Assembly (NCBI GenBank): GCA_011009095.1
Contig: VTPC01004843.1
Coordinates: forward strand, 19,815-83,814
Direction of reading: 5' to 3'
Length of the DNA stretch: 64,000 nucleotides
Source: Ignelater luminosus
Taxonomy: Eukaryota > Arthropoda > Insecta > Coleoptera > Elateridae
The position numbers and the translations under genes were made by a program. This document shows, piece by piece, positions 1 through 11,727 of this stretch. The stretch's first letter is position 1. Each line of letters starts with the position of its first letter. The notes under the pieces were generated by a model. It did not search any database and was not told where the DNA came from. It saw nothing but the letters and a program-made list of their open reading frames with translations.

Positions 1-2318
1 CCCAACTAAATGAATTTTGTGCAAGTTTGGATATGCCTGGTATGTCAAATAAAACTTATCAGCGGTATCACTCTAAATTGTCGCCTTGTGTTGAAGAGGA
101 AAACAAAAAATTAATGAAAGAAGCAGCTGCCGAAGAAGCGCGATTAGCACTGGAACGCGGGGACATAGACAAAAACGGCACACCAGTGATTTCCGTTATA
201 GTAGATGGCGCCTGGAGCAAACGTTCGTATCGCACAAATTACAATGCTTCATCTGGGGTTGTAAGTAAAACTTTCAGTTAAATACCTCAACTTTTGTTTA
301 TTTTGCTTTATTTGCAGGCGTGCATTATTGATGCAACTACAAAGAAAATCTTATACATGGGAGTAAAAAATAAACAGTGCTATGTATGCAGTAGATCAAC
401 TGTTGCAAAGGAGCATGAATGTTTTAAAAATTGGCAAAAAACCTCTACAGCAATGGAAGCTGCTGTCATTGCCGAAGGCTTCCAGAAATCAAAGGAAACT
501 CATAATTTAGTTTATGGAAAAGTCATAGGTGATGGTGACAGTAGCGTTTATAAGAAATTAGTGGAAACGGCACCTTATGGACCTACATTTCACATTCAAA
601 AGATTGAATGTCGAAATCATCTTCTTCGGTGTTATATTAACAAATTAAGTGAACTTTCGAAGGATACTAGTATTCCTCAACTTCAAAGGGATCTTGTTAC
701 AAATTCCGACGCCCTTGGAAGATTTAGAAACTCTGTAATTAAAGCTATTGAATATCGCAGTGGAACTATCGTGGATCTTCCTTGGGAACAGAAAATTACT
801 CTACTTAGGTAAGACATACGAAATGGACCTAAACATATACTGGGCTATCATGATAGCTGCGCAGATTACTTTTGTTCCAAGAATACGAATGAAGTAAGTT
901 GTTTTGCCTGTACTATCGTGAGCAATTAAAAGTGGTGGATATTACAATTCTACTCCAGTAATACACGGACTAAACCATTGCACACTTTTAAATGCTTTTG
1001 GTGGCACTACTATTAAATTTTCTTCTCATAAAATTAAAGTAATAAACTGTTTCTAGGAAACTACTTCTATTGGTTTAGATAGCACCATATATAAGAAGAT
1101 CTCGCAAATTAATGAACGGCTAGTGATCAATGCCGAGAGCCTATTATACAATGTGGACACAAATTCCGCCGAGACTTATAATTCCGTTGTTGCCAAATTT
1201 GTTGGTGGTAAACGAATTAATTATTCATTAAAAGGGTCGTATGAAACACGTTGTAAAGCCGCTGCTATTTCTTTTAATTCTAAAGGAAATTTTCTCGACA
1301 TAATATATGGAAGTGCAGATGACAGTGTTACAGGCTATTATACCAAAAGTTTCTTGAAAAAACGCGAGAAACAGCAGTTACGTACAAAAAAACGTAAGTG
1401 AAAATTCATAAATGTATTACTTTTTCTAGTTGTAAAGTCTTGCAGACAAATATGTAAAACGTTCATTCCATTCTGCGGATGCTGACTATGGTCCAGATGC
1501 AGCTGAGTGCGTGCAGGATATGGATCCCGAACTTTTTAAACAAAAATGCAACGAATTCGTGGAAGATCTCCACAAAGCAGACAGAAAAGCTATTTGTGAA
1601 CCCACTGTTCTTCAGTCAAACAACAACCAGTGGATTTCCGAAAGACGCAAAAGTCTAACGGCGTCCAACTTTGGGAAGATTTGTAAACTTCGCAAAACTA
1701 CGTCCACGGCTAAAACAGTTGCTAATCTGCTATATAGCTCTTTCACGGGAAATAATGCAACACGATTTGGGTTGAAAAACGAAGAAAGTGTTATAAAGCA
1801 ATTTGAAGCTTCATGTGGCCTCCAAGTAGAGAAATCTGGGCTCGTTATAGATACCGAGTTACCTTTTCTAGCATGCTCCCCGGACGGAATTATTGGTGAT
1901 GATGCAGTCATTGAAATTAAAACATCGGTGTAAAGTGGTAATTTAGCACCAATCGATGCTTGTAAAGCTAAATTAATAGATTTCTGCAAATTTGATGGCA
2001 ACAGACAAACCATGTCTCTTAAACAAACGCATAGTTATTACTATCAAGTGCAAGGCCTTCTCCATATTACAAAAAGAGTTTTGTGCTATTTTGTTGTTGC
2101 AACCCAAGCCGGAATTTTTGTCGAACGTATAACAAGGTAAAATAATGCTTTACATTTATTGTAAACGTTTTAGTTATCTTCTGTATTCCAGAGATGAAAA
2201 CTTCTGGAGAGGCATGGAAGTTAAACTGAGGGCATTCTACATCAATGCACTACTTCCAGAACTCATCGATCCTCGGCGAAGCCGAGGAATGCAACTTCGA
2301 CAAATCTATTTGCAATGA
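1..2318 (+). pseudogene. Mutator-like transposase with C-terminal YqaJ-type nuclease domain, 5' end cut by the window
   Basis: Five exons can be read in phase: 1-260, 318-893, 1057-1393, 1446-2135 and 2192-2318. Each intron (57, 163, 52 and 56 nt) has GT..AG ends, and the frame is open to the left edge. The first half has the features of the Mutator-like transposase domain found with YqaJ in arthropod elements: a VIVDGAWSKRSYRTNYNA block and paired CxxC residues in exon 2. The second half is lambda-exonuclease/YqaJ-like: TASNFGKI, an acidic residue in GLKNEESV, SPDGI, then IEIK as the metal-binding E-x-K, and later YYYQVQG. Two in-frame stops break it: TAA at 810-812 after LLR and TAA at 1931-1933 just after IEIKTSV. 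It ends at a normal-looking TGA (2316-2318). Family identity is from motif memory. The element ends are not visible. Confidence 0.82.
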
Positions 2319-2703
2319 TTGAATATTAGATAGGGGTGAAACTCGACATGCAGCCACCTCCTCGTGGTGAGTTCTGGGTTGTTTTGACATAAACAAGCGA
2401 AGAGCTGCAGTAATGTCTCAAAACATAAAAAATAAAGTACATATATTATCCAAAACAGCAGCGAATGCTTAATTTCAAGTCAATTTCGGCAGCTGAAGAC
2501 AATGCCATAGGCAACTCAATTTGAATATAGGTCATCCGATTTTCGAAAATTAGATTCTGATACATTTTCGCCCCGAGCTGTTGAATATTCTGAATTGCAT
2601 TATACCCCAATAATTGGGTCAATGATATATGTAAATTAATAAATAGCCCATAGAAGTTTTATCCAATTTGATGTTTTATTTTCTTTTCTCCTACATATAC
2701 ATA

Positions 2704-2986
2704 CAGGGTGTTTTAGGCTACTAAGAACATATGAATTTTAACGTGGAAAAAAACTGTTAGTATCAGAGTTCGTCTATGCCACTTACGGTCATTAAGAATA
2801 ATGTAAAATGTCATTTCAGAAAACAAAACAATATAGTTTTATAATAAGTGTCAAATAATGACGTTTATTGAAAAATTATTGTTTGTTTTTCTGGAATATT
2901 ATTTTCCACAGGCCTAAGCAAACTCTTATCTTAACGATTTTTCCCATGTTAAAATTCCTATGTTCTGAGTGACCTAAAACACGTAT
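2704..2986. mobile_element. foldback MITE, about 283 bp
   Basis: The left arm (GGGTGTTTTAGG, then AAGAACATATGAATTTTAAC) recurs inverted at about 2937-2982 (GTTAAAATTCCTATGTTCT, then CCTAAAACAC). The arms continue inward with weaker similarity, so most of the element can fold on itself. A TA precedes the left end; the right tip is mutated, so the exact end is uncertain. There is no coding capacity. The CAGGGTGT-like tip suggests a Tc1/mariner-type parent, which is an inference. Confidence 0.7.
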
Positions 2987-5023
2987 ATGTATGTTTCAAC
3001 CATATTAATTTAAAATGATCATCAGAGCTCTGAAAGTATACGTAGGCTGTTTTATAAAAAACGGCGCACGCTGTAGGTTTGTTATTTTTTGTCCGATTTA
3101 TATGATTTAAAAACTAAATCAAATTATTTTGAGAAATATACAAGGCCAGCTAGATCGTTCTTTAAATAAACTAATTGTATCAACGAAACAATAGTCAGGT
3201 GTTTTTTTAAGTGCAATGCCATATTTTTTCAGCTGTTTCTTATAGAGCTTTTTTCTCTGATTCCAAGTATGCGTTTGAATAAGTATGCACTCACATAAGA
3301 ATATGTTTAAGAAAAACATAAAAATTGTAACATGAAATAGTATCTTTATTTAACTTAATTAAATTTAAAAAAATCAGATGAGCCATGTTACGAAATGTCA
3401 TTTGAGAAAATGTAGTTAAAACACATTTATCACTTACTTTGTTGTTTTTCACGGTTGCTACAAAATGAATAAAAACTAATACAAAACTTAACTAACGCGT
3501 CGGAAATTCATTGTGATTGCTACAAAATAGTTTTGTCGTGTGAGTTTGTAGTAAATGAAACAAGCCTTTCTTTGTTAAATTTGAGTGGTAAAACAACTGA
3601 CCACAATGAATAAAAAAATATTTAAAGATTGATTTCAAAGCTATATAATAGTGAGAAAAACTGAAAATTCTACAACGCAAATGTTAACTTTTGTTATACT
3701 ACTAACTGCTACTAATAATTTTTTTGTTCATTATTTCAGTGATAATTATATTATGTTATTATATTATATAAAAGATTATAAGCACAAACGACATTTTTGT
3801 CGTTTGTAGAATAGATGAAAGGAAAATGTCTTTATATGAATTAGGTTTACCTTGTAAAATATTGTAACATCTTGTAATAATTGTACGTTTAAATATATTA
3901 CTATTACTATTATTATTGCTATTATTGGTATTACTATTATGATTATGATTATTATTTATTAATATTATTATTATTAAATTGCTCTTATTCTGAAGTTGTT
4001 AAATTATCTCATTGAATAACATTCGACCTCTTTATTTGGAGAATGAATGGCTAAAAGCAATATACTGCGATTTCTAACACATTTTGCCCCCTACAGAAGT
4101 AATCCTGTTGACTGCTGTAAGCCTATTGTAGTTATGACAATCGAAGACTTTTAATTTATGACCACGAGTGGTAAGTGGTGTAAGGTGTTGCCTAACTTAT
4201 AAAATACAAACCAGATCAGTAACATATCAGCATCAGTGATTTCAGTAGCTTTTTTTTGATATGGTCGCAGTCTAACGAATTTGCTCTTTAGATACTAAAA
4301 TCTAAGCCTAAAATGTATGCCTCTATAGAAGTTTTAATTTAGTTAATAAATTCGTTTGCCGGTTTTTCATGCCGTTAACTGGAAACTATCGGATTCTATA
4401 AAAAACAAATTAAATCATTTTTCTTGCATATTATTCTATAAATGCACCCAAAATACAAACAACTAACATATCCAGGCTCGAGAAATTTCAAGACTTTTTG
4501 TTTAATACGCGAAATGCCGTTGGAAACATTCTTAAAAATACCCTCGCAACCGTGGTTGCCTAATACCTTTCCTTAAAAGCCTTAAGGGATATTCATTAGT
4601 ATTACATATGTATCTGTTTTACATTTTAATTCTAACAAGATTTTAAATTCTGTTTATATTTGATAATGTACGTAGATGACAATGAGATCATCTTTTCATG
4701 GTCACTAATTAGATCATGCATTTTACTTCGTATTATAGATTTGTGTTTATTGATTTAACCGGGGATGACTAAGCCAATGTCATGTGACAACTGTCGCAAG
4801 TAGTTTTTAAGTGCCTTTTTATGCCAGGTTAACACTGTACTAACATCATCAGGTTTGTCTTTTATAATAAACTATTATAAACCTTTTTATCGATTGTAAT
4901 AATTTCATAAAATTACCCAAATATCTGAAAAGGTACTACAACGTAAATCGGGCACCAGATGTCATTACATTTATATCTTTGCGCATGTGTTCTTTTCCCA
5001 TACTCTCAACTACAAGTATTGGT
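2987..5023. other. non-coding stretch without a recognisable gene
   Basis: Only short open frames occur here, with stops throughout and no recognisable domain on either strand. An ATT/ATG-rich microsatellite lies near 3897-3977. The stretch 2319-2703, before the MITE, is equally empty apart from being the 3' flank of the Mutator-like gene. Confidence 0.6.
3897..3977. repeat. imperfect ATT trinucleotide microsatellite
   Basis: A run of ATT/ACT/ATG triplets (attactattactattattatt and variants) covers about 80 bp. It is seen directly and shows no coding function. Confidence 0.85.
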
Positions 5024-5960
5024 ATGGATGCAAATCAATTTCAACTACTCATCCAAGCAATGAATTCCTGGAAGAACAGTAAATGCCGCATTATTGCCCT
5101 CATTTGAAAATTTTGACAGCAAAAAAAAGAAAATTTCAAATATTATCGACAACGATTTGAAAATTATCTTCGCAGGAACAATATTTTTGATGATAAAAAT
5201 TGTGCACAGATGCTATTAAATTCTATCAGTTTTTCTAATTATAACATACTCGCAGCTCTTGTAGCACCAAAAATGCCAAACGAACTAGATTACGCAACAT
5301 TAATTACATCATTGGAAAAGAATCTGTGTCCAAAACAAAATATACTGGTTGCACAACAGATTTTTATCAACGTATCAGACAGAATCACAATCAATTTCTG
5401 ATTATATAGCAGCATTACGAGCAGATATTACAGCATGTGAATTTATATCACTCTGAGACTGTGCCAACTCAATTGCAAATGTGTTTTTACCAGCTCAATT
5501 TATTCAAGGTATCCCTGACAATTCGATTCGTGAGCAACTTCCACAGTTTGACACGTCAGTATGTGAAGAAATAACAGCAAAAACCATCGCTCTTGAATCT
5601 TCAAAGATTGATAATTTTAAAAAACGAACCTGTAGTAAATAATTCAATTGTAAAGAACGATTCCATAAATAAAGTAGCTAATAACCAGCAGCTTTCGAGA
5701 AGAAATAACCCCACTACAAATGCTCGACATCGTTCTCAAAGTTTCCAGAAACAATCAAGGTTTCAATCAAAATCCAGAATTGATTATAAAAAGCTTGGTA
5801 TAGAAAACCTGTGTCTTCGTTGAGGTCGCGATAATCATACAGCAAAAGACTGTCGCAGTTCAAATCTGAATTGTAATTCTTGCAATAAGTCTGGGCACAT
5901 TGTAAAAATATGCATTTCAACTCTTCTTCGGAAAAAGACTTCAAGTTCAGACGATACTAA
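5024..5960 (+). pseudogene. Ty3/gypsy-like gag remnant with two zinc knuckles
   Basis: Translation from ATG 5024 gives MDANQFQLLIQAMNSW, then a gag matrix/capsid-like stretch (RFENYLRRNNIFDD, DYIAALRADITACEF, FIQGIPDNSIREQL). The reading frame changes near 5370, and stops occur after ACEFIS and inside the first knuckle. Two CCHC zinc knuckles follow at about 5800-5910: the first has lost its second cysteine to TGA (5821-5823), and the second, CNSCNKSGHIVKIC, is complete. Protease and RT of this element are missing. No LTR is visible. Confidence 0.7.
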
Positions 5961-6061
5961 TAATGTTACAGAATACCTAACTCGAAATAACATTAACCAA
6001 GTTATAGACATTTTTGCCCACCAGAATACAGGCGATGCATCCAAATTTTTTATAACGGTTT

Positions 6062-6478
6062 TGTTTTTTTTTGTGTGTCAAAATAGAAGATCTCAACAAA
6101 TTTACTATTTCAATACTAAAAAGGCAGTCAAATTGGCAAATATAGAAGTTTCAAATGCAGATCTACTTGAAAGCAAAAAGTTGGTTTCATATTATTCAAT
6201 CTCAAAAAAAGGAAAGATGATAAACAGAAAGATAATGCTGATGAAAAAGCTCAAGCATTAATTATATCTAATATGGATGAAACTGTTTTGGTCCATTTAA
6301 TGAATTGTTCGACAGCGGGTGAAATATGGTCAAAACGTGTCACTTTACATGAATAAAACTTAACTTTAAGCGTGTACATGATGAAGGCGCAATTTCTTGA
6401 TTATAAATTTAAAGGAAAAGGTATAAATGTGCAAGTTACGGATTTACAAGATATTGCAACTCAGTTGAAAGCTCATAA
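6062..6478 (+). pseudogene. Ty1/copia gag fragment
   Basis: In the frame through about 6200-6355 the translation is KRKDDKQKDNADEKAQ followed by ALIISNMDETVLVHLMN and AGEIWSKRVTLHE. This is the UBN2-type copia gag pattern (a leucine-rich stretch, then the A-x-E-x-W signature). A TAA then breaks the frame, and the relic continues to LKAHN at 6478. It is joined directly to BEL/Pao sequence, so at least two old insertions meet here. Confidence 0.6.
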
Positions 6479-7430
6479 TTGTTGCTTAGATTTCGAGAAT
6501 ACAAGTATGATGTAATATCCAACATAAAGCAGGCCTTTCTTCAAATAAGTGTGCACCAGAATGAATGTCAAGAAATTATCTTTAAAAATAAACGCGTTGT
6601 CTTCGGAGTAAATTGTAGTCCTTTTCTATTCGGAACAACAATTGAACATCATTTATCGTAATGCCTAGAAAATAGTTCGCTTTTGGGACCTACCTATTCG
6701 CGTGAAACTATAGGAAGGTTAGCCAGAAGTTTCAACGTGGACAATTGTGTAACGAGTTTACCAGACCTAGGAGGTTTAAATGTTTTTATTCGAGAATCAG
6801 TGCAATTAATTGAAGAAGCCTGCTTCGATTTAAGAGAGTGGGACTTTCTGGGAGCTCTGATTGTGATAGTTATAACATTTCAGTTCTCGGGCTCCAACGG
6901 CTTTTAAAGAAAGATGTCTTAATGGTAAATCAAGAACTTATCGAAGCCGAAAATGATGACTTTGTTGTGACCAAGAGACGTCTGTTAGCAAGAGCCCAGA
7001 AAGTTTTTTAACCAATTGATTTTACTGCACCAACCACTTTGATGCCTAAGCTATGGTTACAAAATTTCTGGAAGAAGCAGATAGCTTGGGATGCTGCTGT
7101 GGATGACAAAGTCGGAGTTGCGTTCAAAAGTTGGGTTTCTGATTTACCTCATCTTTTGAAGATCGAAATTCCTAGATGGATTTCGCTAGGAAATAAGGGG
7201 ATAAAAAAGATGAGTCTTCATACCTTTTGTAACGTCTCTAAAGATGCATATGCTGCTGTAGTGTAGGGTGTCAGTTCATTTGTTGGCTGCCAAGTCAAGG
7301 GTTACACCATTAAGAAAATTGACAATTCTGCGTTTAGAACTGATAGGGACGACGATTGTAGCTAGACTATATCTTCAAGTTGCAGAAAATCTTGACAGTA
7401 AATATGATAGTTTTTTCTGGTCTGATTGAA
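6479..7430 (+). pseudogene. BEL/Pao retrotransposon pol remnant (RT to RNase H region)
   Basis: Several frames together give the BEL/Pao series: IKQAFLQISVHQN, RVVFGVNCSPFL, IEHHLS, then FNVDNCVTSLPDLG, which is the usual Pao form of the RT active-site box. After that come LLARAQKVF, IDFTAPTTLMPKLW and a connection region ending in RLYLQVAENLDSKYDSFFW. The segment between the first two RT boxes is deleted, and stops and frameshifts are scattered through it (for example TAA after AQKVF and TAG after DAYAAVV). No LTRs, gag or integrase occur here; a BEL/Pao integrase piece lies separately at 17600-18050. Confidence 0.8.
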
Positions 7431-8330
7431 TGTAAAAATGGAAACAATGAAACATGAAATTAAAGAGGAAATTGGTGGATTATATCAAAAATATGACGAA
7501 TTACAACAAAAGTTTGCTATGTTTACTATGGGTCAAGTCGTGGAGGAAAGTGTGGACGTTCGCAGCGAGGTACCGGAAGATATACAACTTCCACCTGCTG
7601 AACTGGTGATCTCCGAACAACCCTTTGCGGTTATTGGAAGCAATGGCACGCCGAAAAATCATGTTCAACCTCCAATTTTCGATGGGAAGGTAACCGGTCC
7701 ACTTATGTAATGCAGTTCGAAGCCGCTGCTGTTACTAATAATTGGAGTGAAAAAGAGAAGGCAGAGTCTCTGATAGCGGCTTTCACGTGGAAACGCACTG
7801 GATGTTCAGTTGTACAGTTCCGTACCACTTGCGAGAAAATTTCAAAGAGTTATCATCACATTTAGATATGCGTTATAAAGATAAACACCTACAAGAAGTA
7901 TACTATGCACAACCGAAAAGTAAAATGCAGAAACCGGGAGAGAGTTTACAAGAACTCCAAGGGTACATAGAGCGGTTAATTATGTTAGCAAATCCAAAGG
8001 CTCCGCAGATCTTTTTTGGGCAACTGGCTGTACAAACCTTTAACGATACTGTTTCAAGATTCTGAAACCCAACAGGCTTTGAGACTTGCACGTCACGTAA
8101 AATTAGAAAGTGCTTTGGCGCACGCGCTTGAGTTTAAAGCAACCAAGAGAACATCCCATGGTCATGTCCGTGAGCGAAGTGCCGAGGCAGAAGATATGGG
8201 TGAAAAAATTAAACGAATGATGAAACAAATGTTTGAAGAATAGCGATCGAAGACAGTAAGACTACAGTGCTGAAGATGCGGTGAACAGGGTCATCTTAGA
8301 AGAAATTGCATCAAGAGTGGTGCAGTTAGG
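7427..8330 (+). pseudogene. gypsy gag with one zinc knuckle
   Basis: A coiled-coil-like N terminus (METMKHEIKEEIGGLYQKYD, ELQQKFAMF) leads to PPIFDGKV, the usual start of the gypsy capsid homology, then NNWSEKEKAESLIAA, LDMRYKDKHL and a basic region. Frameshifts occur near 7690 and 7780 and again near 8060. The zinc knuckle C-x2-C-x4-H-x4-C at about 8270-8312 (RCGEQGHLRRNC) has a TGA between its first two cysteines. Gag would form the particle and bind RNA; this copy cannot. Confidence 0.8.
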
Positions 8331-8354
8331 AATAACCAGGATCAAGAAAAACTA

Positions 8355-10400
8355 GTGTCGGTCAATGTAAAGGGGCGAACATCGACCTCCTTAAGTCATG
8401 TCCCGGAAACTACCATCAAAGTGGCTTCGTTACGGTATCAATCAGACAGATTTTACATCGATGGCTGTATTTTTGAGAAGACATGTTCGTTATTGATCGA
8501 CACGGGAGCAACAAAAACAATAATCCGTCCTGATGTTGTTGAAGATAGAGAGCTACAGCTATCAAGACTCCGGTTCTTGGGGAACTGGCGGTGGAAGTGG
8601 GAATTGGTTTCAAGAGTTGCACGCATCGGTGTTGGTAGCGGATATAGCCGACGGAAGTTATCCTGGGAATGGATTTGTTGAAAAGGTTCGGATTTATATT
8701 AAATATGAAGAATGGAATCCTTCGAGTAATACTTGTCGATGACGTTACCCTACCGGCGCGAAGTGAGAAGATTGTTATGGCTTGAATGGATGAAAATCTT
8801 CGGGCAGGTTGTATAGATTCCTTAGACCCGGATTATGACAACAAAGACATTGGAAGAGGTATTCTGATAGGAAAAGTGTTAATAAATGTGAAAGAACTAA
8901 CGCCTATTCGATTAATGAATGTTAACGATTTCCCAACGTCATTGAAGGACACCGAAATCGGTTCTTGTGTGCCGGTATCCTCTATAGTACGGTACGGTTT
9001 TCGGGCATTTCGGTAAACACACAAGTAATGAGCACAGCTTCTTGTAGGAATTTAACTCCAAGCCAAAAGATTAGGGTGCAAGAGTTAATTGGTCGTTACC
9101 AAGATGTATTTGCTCCAGATAAAGGACTGGCGGGTTAAGTCAGTGTGGTGACCCATAAGATCAATACGGGAAATGTCCAACCGATACGACAACGTCCAAA
9201 AAGGTTACCATGGGCGAAACGAAAAGAAGCGGGAAAGATTATCAAAGATATGGCTGGCCAAGGTGTCACTGTACCTTCAAACAGCCCTTGGGCATCACCC
9301 ATCGTCTTGGTAAAGAAGAAAGATAGTAGTACACGATTTTGTGTCGACTATAGGCTATTAAATAGTGTCACCAAAAAAGACGGTTATCCGTTACCCAGAA
9401 TTGATGACACTTTGGACACTGTCTGGTTCCAAGTGATTTTCCACCCTGGATATGAAGAGTGGGTATTGGCAGGTTGGAATGGAACTCCAACATCGAGGAA
9501 GACTGCTATTACTATTGGTTCTGGCCTATGGCAGCTTACAGTTATGCCATTTGGTCTGTGTAACGCTCCAGCAACGTTTGAACGATTGATGGAGTTGATC
9601 CTGAGAGGCTTGTCTTGGAAGACCCGTTTAGTTTACTCGACGATATTATTGTGATTGGTCGAACGTTTGAGGAACACGTGAAGCACCTGGAGCATGCGTT
9701 TCTGAGATTACGTGGAGCAAATCTGCAGTTGAGTCCAAAGAAGTGCAATCTGTTTCAGAAAGAACTCAGATATCTTGGTCATCTGGTATCCGAAGATGAA
9801 GTAGCGGCTGATCCTGATAAGATTGACCCCACCTAAAAGATAAACACGAGCTCCGAAGTTTTCTGGGTTTGTGTACTTACTACCGGTGATTTCTCCGTGG
9901 GTTTGCAGATATTTTGAAGCCTTTAATAAGATTAACAAGGCAAAACAGAGATTTTCAATAGGACTCCGATTGTGAACGAGCCTTTAACGCTCTTAAACAA
10001 ACTTTAGTAACTGCTCCGATCTTAAGCTATCCCAGACAAAACGAACGATTTGTGCTGGATACAGATGCTAGCAATGTCGGAATAGGCGCCGTCCTGTCCC
10101 AAGTTCAAGATGGGCGAGAGAAGGTCATCGGCTATTTTAGCAAGGTTCTGTCCAAGCCGGAGCGTAACTACTGTGTGACCCGTAGAGAATTGCTTGCAGT
10201 TGTCAAGTTCATCGAACATTTTCATAAGTACCTCTATGATCGAAACTTCCTATTGAGAACCGATCATTCTGCACTCCAATGGCTGCTAAAGTTTAAGAAT
10301 CCTGAAGGTCAAGTAGCAAGATGGCTCGAAAGGCTGCAAAAATATGATTTCGAACTGGGCGTAGCCATCGCAAAGACGACGCCTTATCTAGAAGCCCATG
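8355..10400 (+). pseudogene. gypsy protease, reverse transcriptase and RNase H
   Basis: The protease has LLIDTGATKTII (the DTG active site) near 8490. The RT has RQRPKRLPWAKR, SPWASPIVLVKKKD, FCVDYRLLN, then MPFGLCNAPATFERLM and a frameshifted LDDIIVIG catalytic box at about 9635-9660. The stretch that should hold the first catalytic aspartate (normally LDLKSGYWQV-like) is scrambled around 9420-9500. RNase H starts FVLDTDASNVGIGAVLSQ at about 10050 and has RELLAVV and LLRTDHSALQWLL, so its acidic residues are in place. At least three frameshifts and several stops make it non-functional. Confidence 0.85.
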
Positions 10401-10699
10401 CCCCGACGATTGCAAACACTGCTCGCGAATCGAAACTAAGCATGGTGAATACCAAGTACGACACACCACAGTTGCTGATGACCATTGGGAGCCCGAGGAG
10501 ATTCAGAAAGACCAAAACAGCGATTCTGACTTACGCTTGGTATTGGAGTAAAAGACAGCGGATCGTAGACCGTGTGGGAAGAAATAGCCCGATTGTGAAA
10601 GCGTACTGGGTACAGTGGGACTCACTGCGGGTCCAAGATGGTCTTCTAAAGAAGGTTTTAGAAAACAAAGAAGGAACCGAAATAAGAATGCAGTTAGTG

Positions 10700-11727
10700 G
10701 TTCCCAGAAACAGGGTTTCTAAAGTTGTGCAACGGTTGCATGATGGCCTTCGGGAGACCACCTGGGAATTAAGAAAACACTGGCCAAGATTCGGGAACGG
10801 TTTTATTGGATGAACTGCAAGTAAGACGTCAGAGAATGATGCAGAAGGTGCGAAGTTTGTGCAACCGGTAATGCCCCAATGCGACAGTATAACGTACGTA
10901 ATCCACGCGAGAGAATCGCCATAGACGTTACGGGTCCATTCCTAGAGACGGACGTGGGAAATAAATATATTTTGGTAGCAACGGACTATTTTAGTAAATA
11001 GACAGAGGCATACGCTGTACCAAACCAAAAAGCGGCTACTGTTGCTGACGTGCTGGTAAAAGAACTCTAACCTTTTGATATCCCACTGGAATTCCGACCA
11101 GGGCGCAGGAACTTTGAGTCGGCACTATTCCAAAAATTGTGGCAATCATTGGGTATCAGAAAAACAAGAACCACACCGTTGCACCCGCAATCGGATGGAA
11201 TGGTGGAAAGAATGAATACAACGATGGGGAAGTACTTGTCAAAGGTGGTCAAGCATCAGCGCGATTGGGACCAATACCTACATCTGTTTCTAATGCCAAA
11301 CCGCTCGGCTGTACAACATACAACTGGCCAAACCCCAGCTGCAGTGTTGTTCGGGCGCGAAATTCGCTTACCATGTGATTTACAGTTTGGTTTCAAACCC
11401 AGTGAAAATGACGTGCTCGGTGATGATTACGTTGATGGCCTTCGTAAGAAGTTAAACTCCATTCATGAAAATGTTCGTCGTAATATTCATATGGCCAGTG
11501 ACAAGATGAAAGAGCGATGCGACATTAAAGCCCAAGAAGGATGGTATCAACCTGGAGATCTAGTTTGGCTCTATCATCCCCGAAGACGAAGAGGCTTGTC
11601 TCCGAAGCTGCAAAGAGTATGGGAAGGACTCTACAAGGTCATTAAACGAATAAATGACCTGATATACCGTATCAGAAAACCACCAAGGGGAAATATGATG
11701 GTTGTGCACACCAACCAGTTGGTATGA
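10700..11727 (+). pseudogene. gypsy integrase with GPY/F-type end
   Basis: A zinc-binding HHCC region (LHDGL, then CRRCEVCATG at about 10838-10870) leads to the catalytic core: IAIDVTGPF and LVATDYFSK (stop after K), a frameshifted second-aspartate region, then QSDGMVERMNTTMGKYL with the catalytic glutamate. The last 196 codons (11137-11724) are open and end in LSPKLQRVWEGLYKV and HTNQLV, the usual C-terminal module. TGA (11725-11727) follows; the macro-domain reading frame continues in the same frame immediately after it. Confidence 0.85.

Noticed and set aside
3119-3680. Two minus-strand open frames of about 60 codons
   Set aside because: Low-complexity hydrophobic translations in AT-rich DNA, no domain, no splice or family support.
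3897-3977. CRISPR-like or satellite array
   Set aside because: Simple triplet microsatellite without spacers or a fixed repeat unit.
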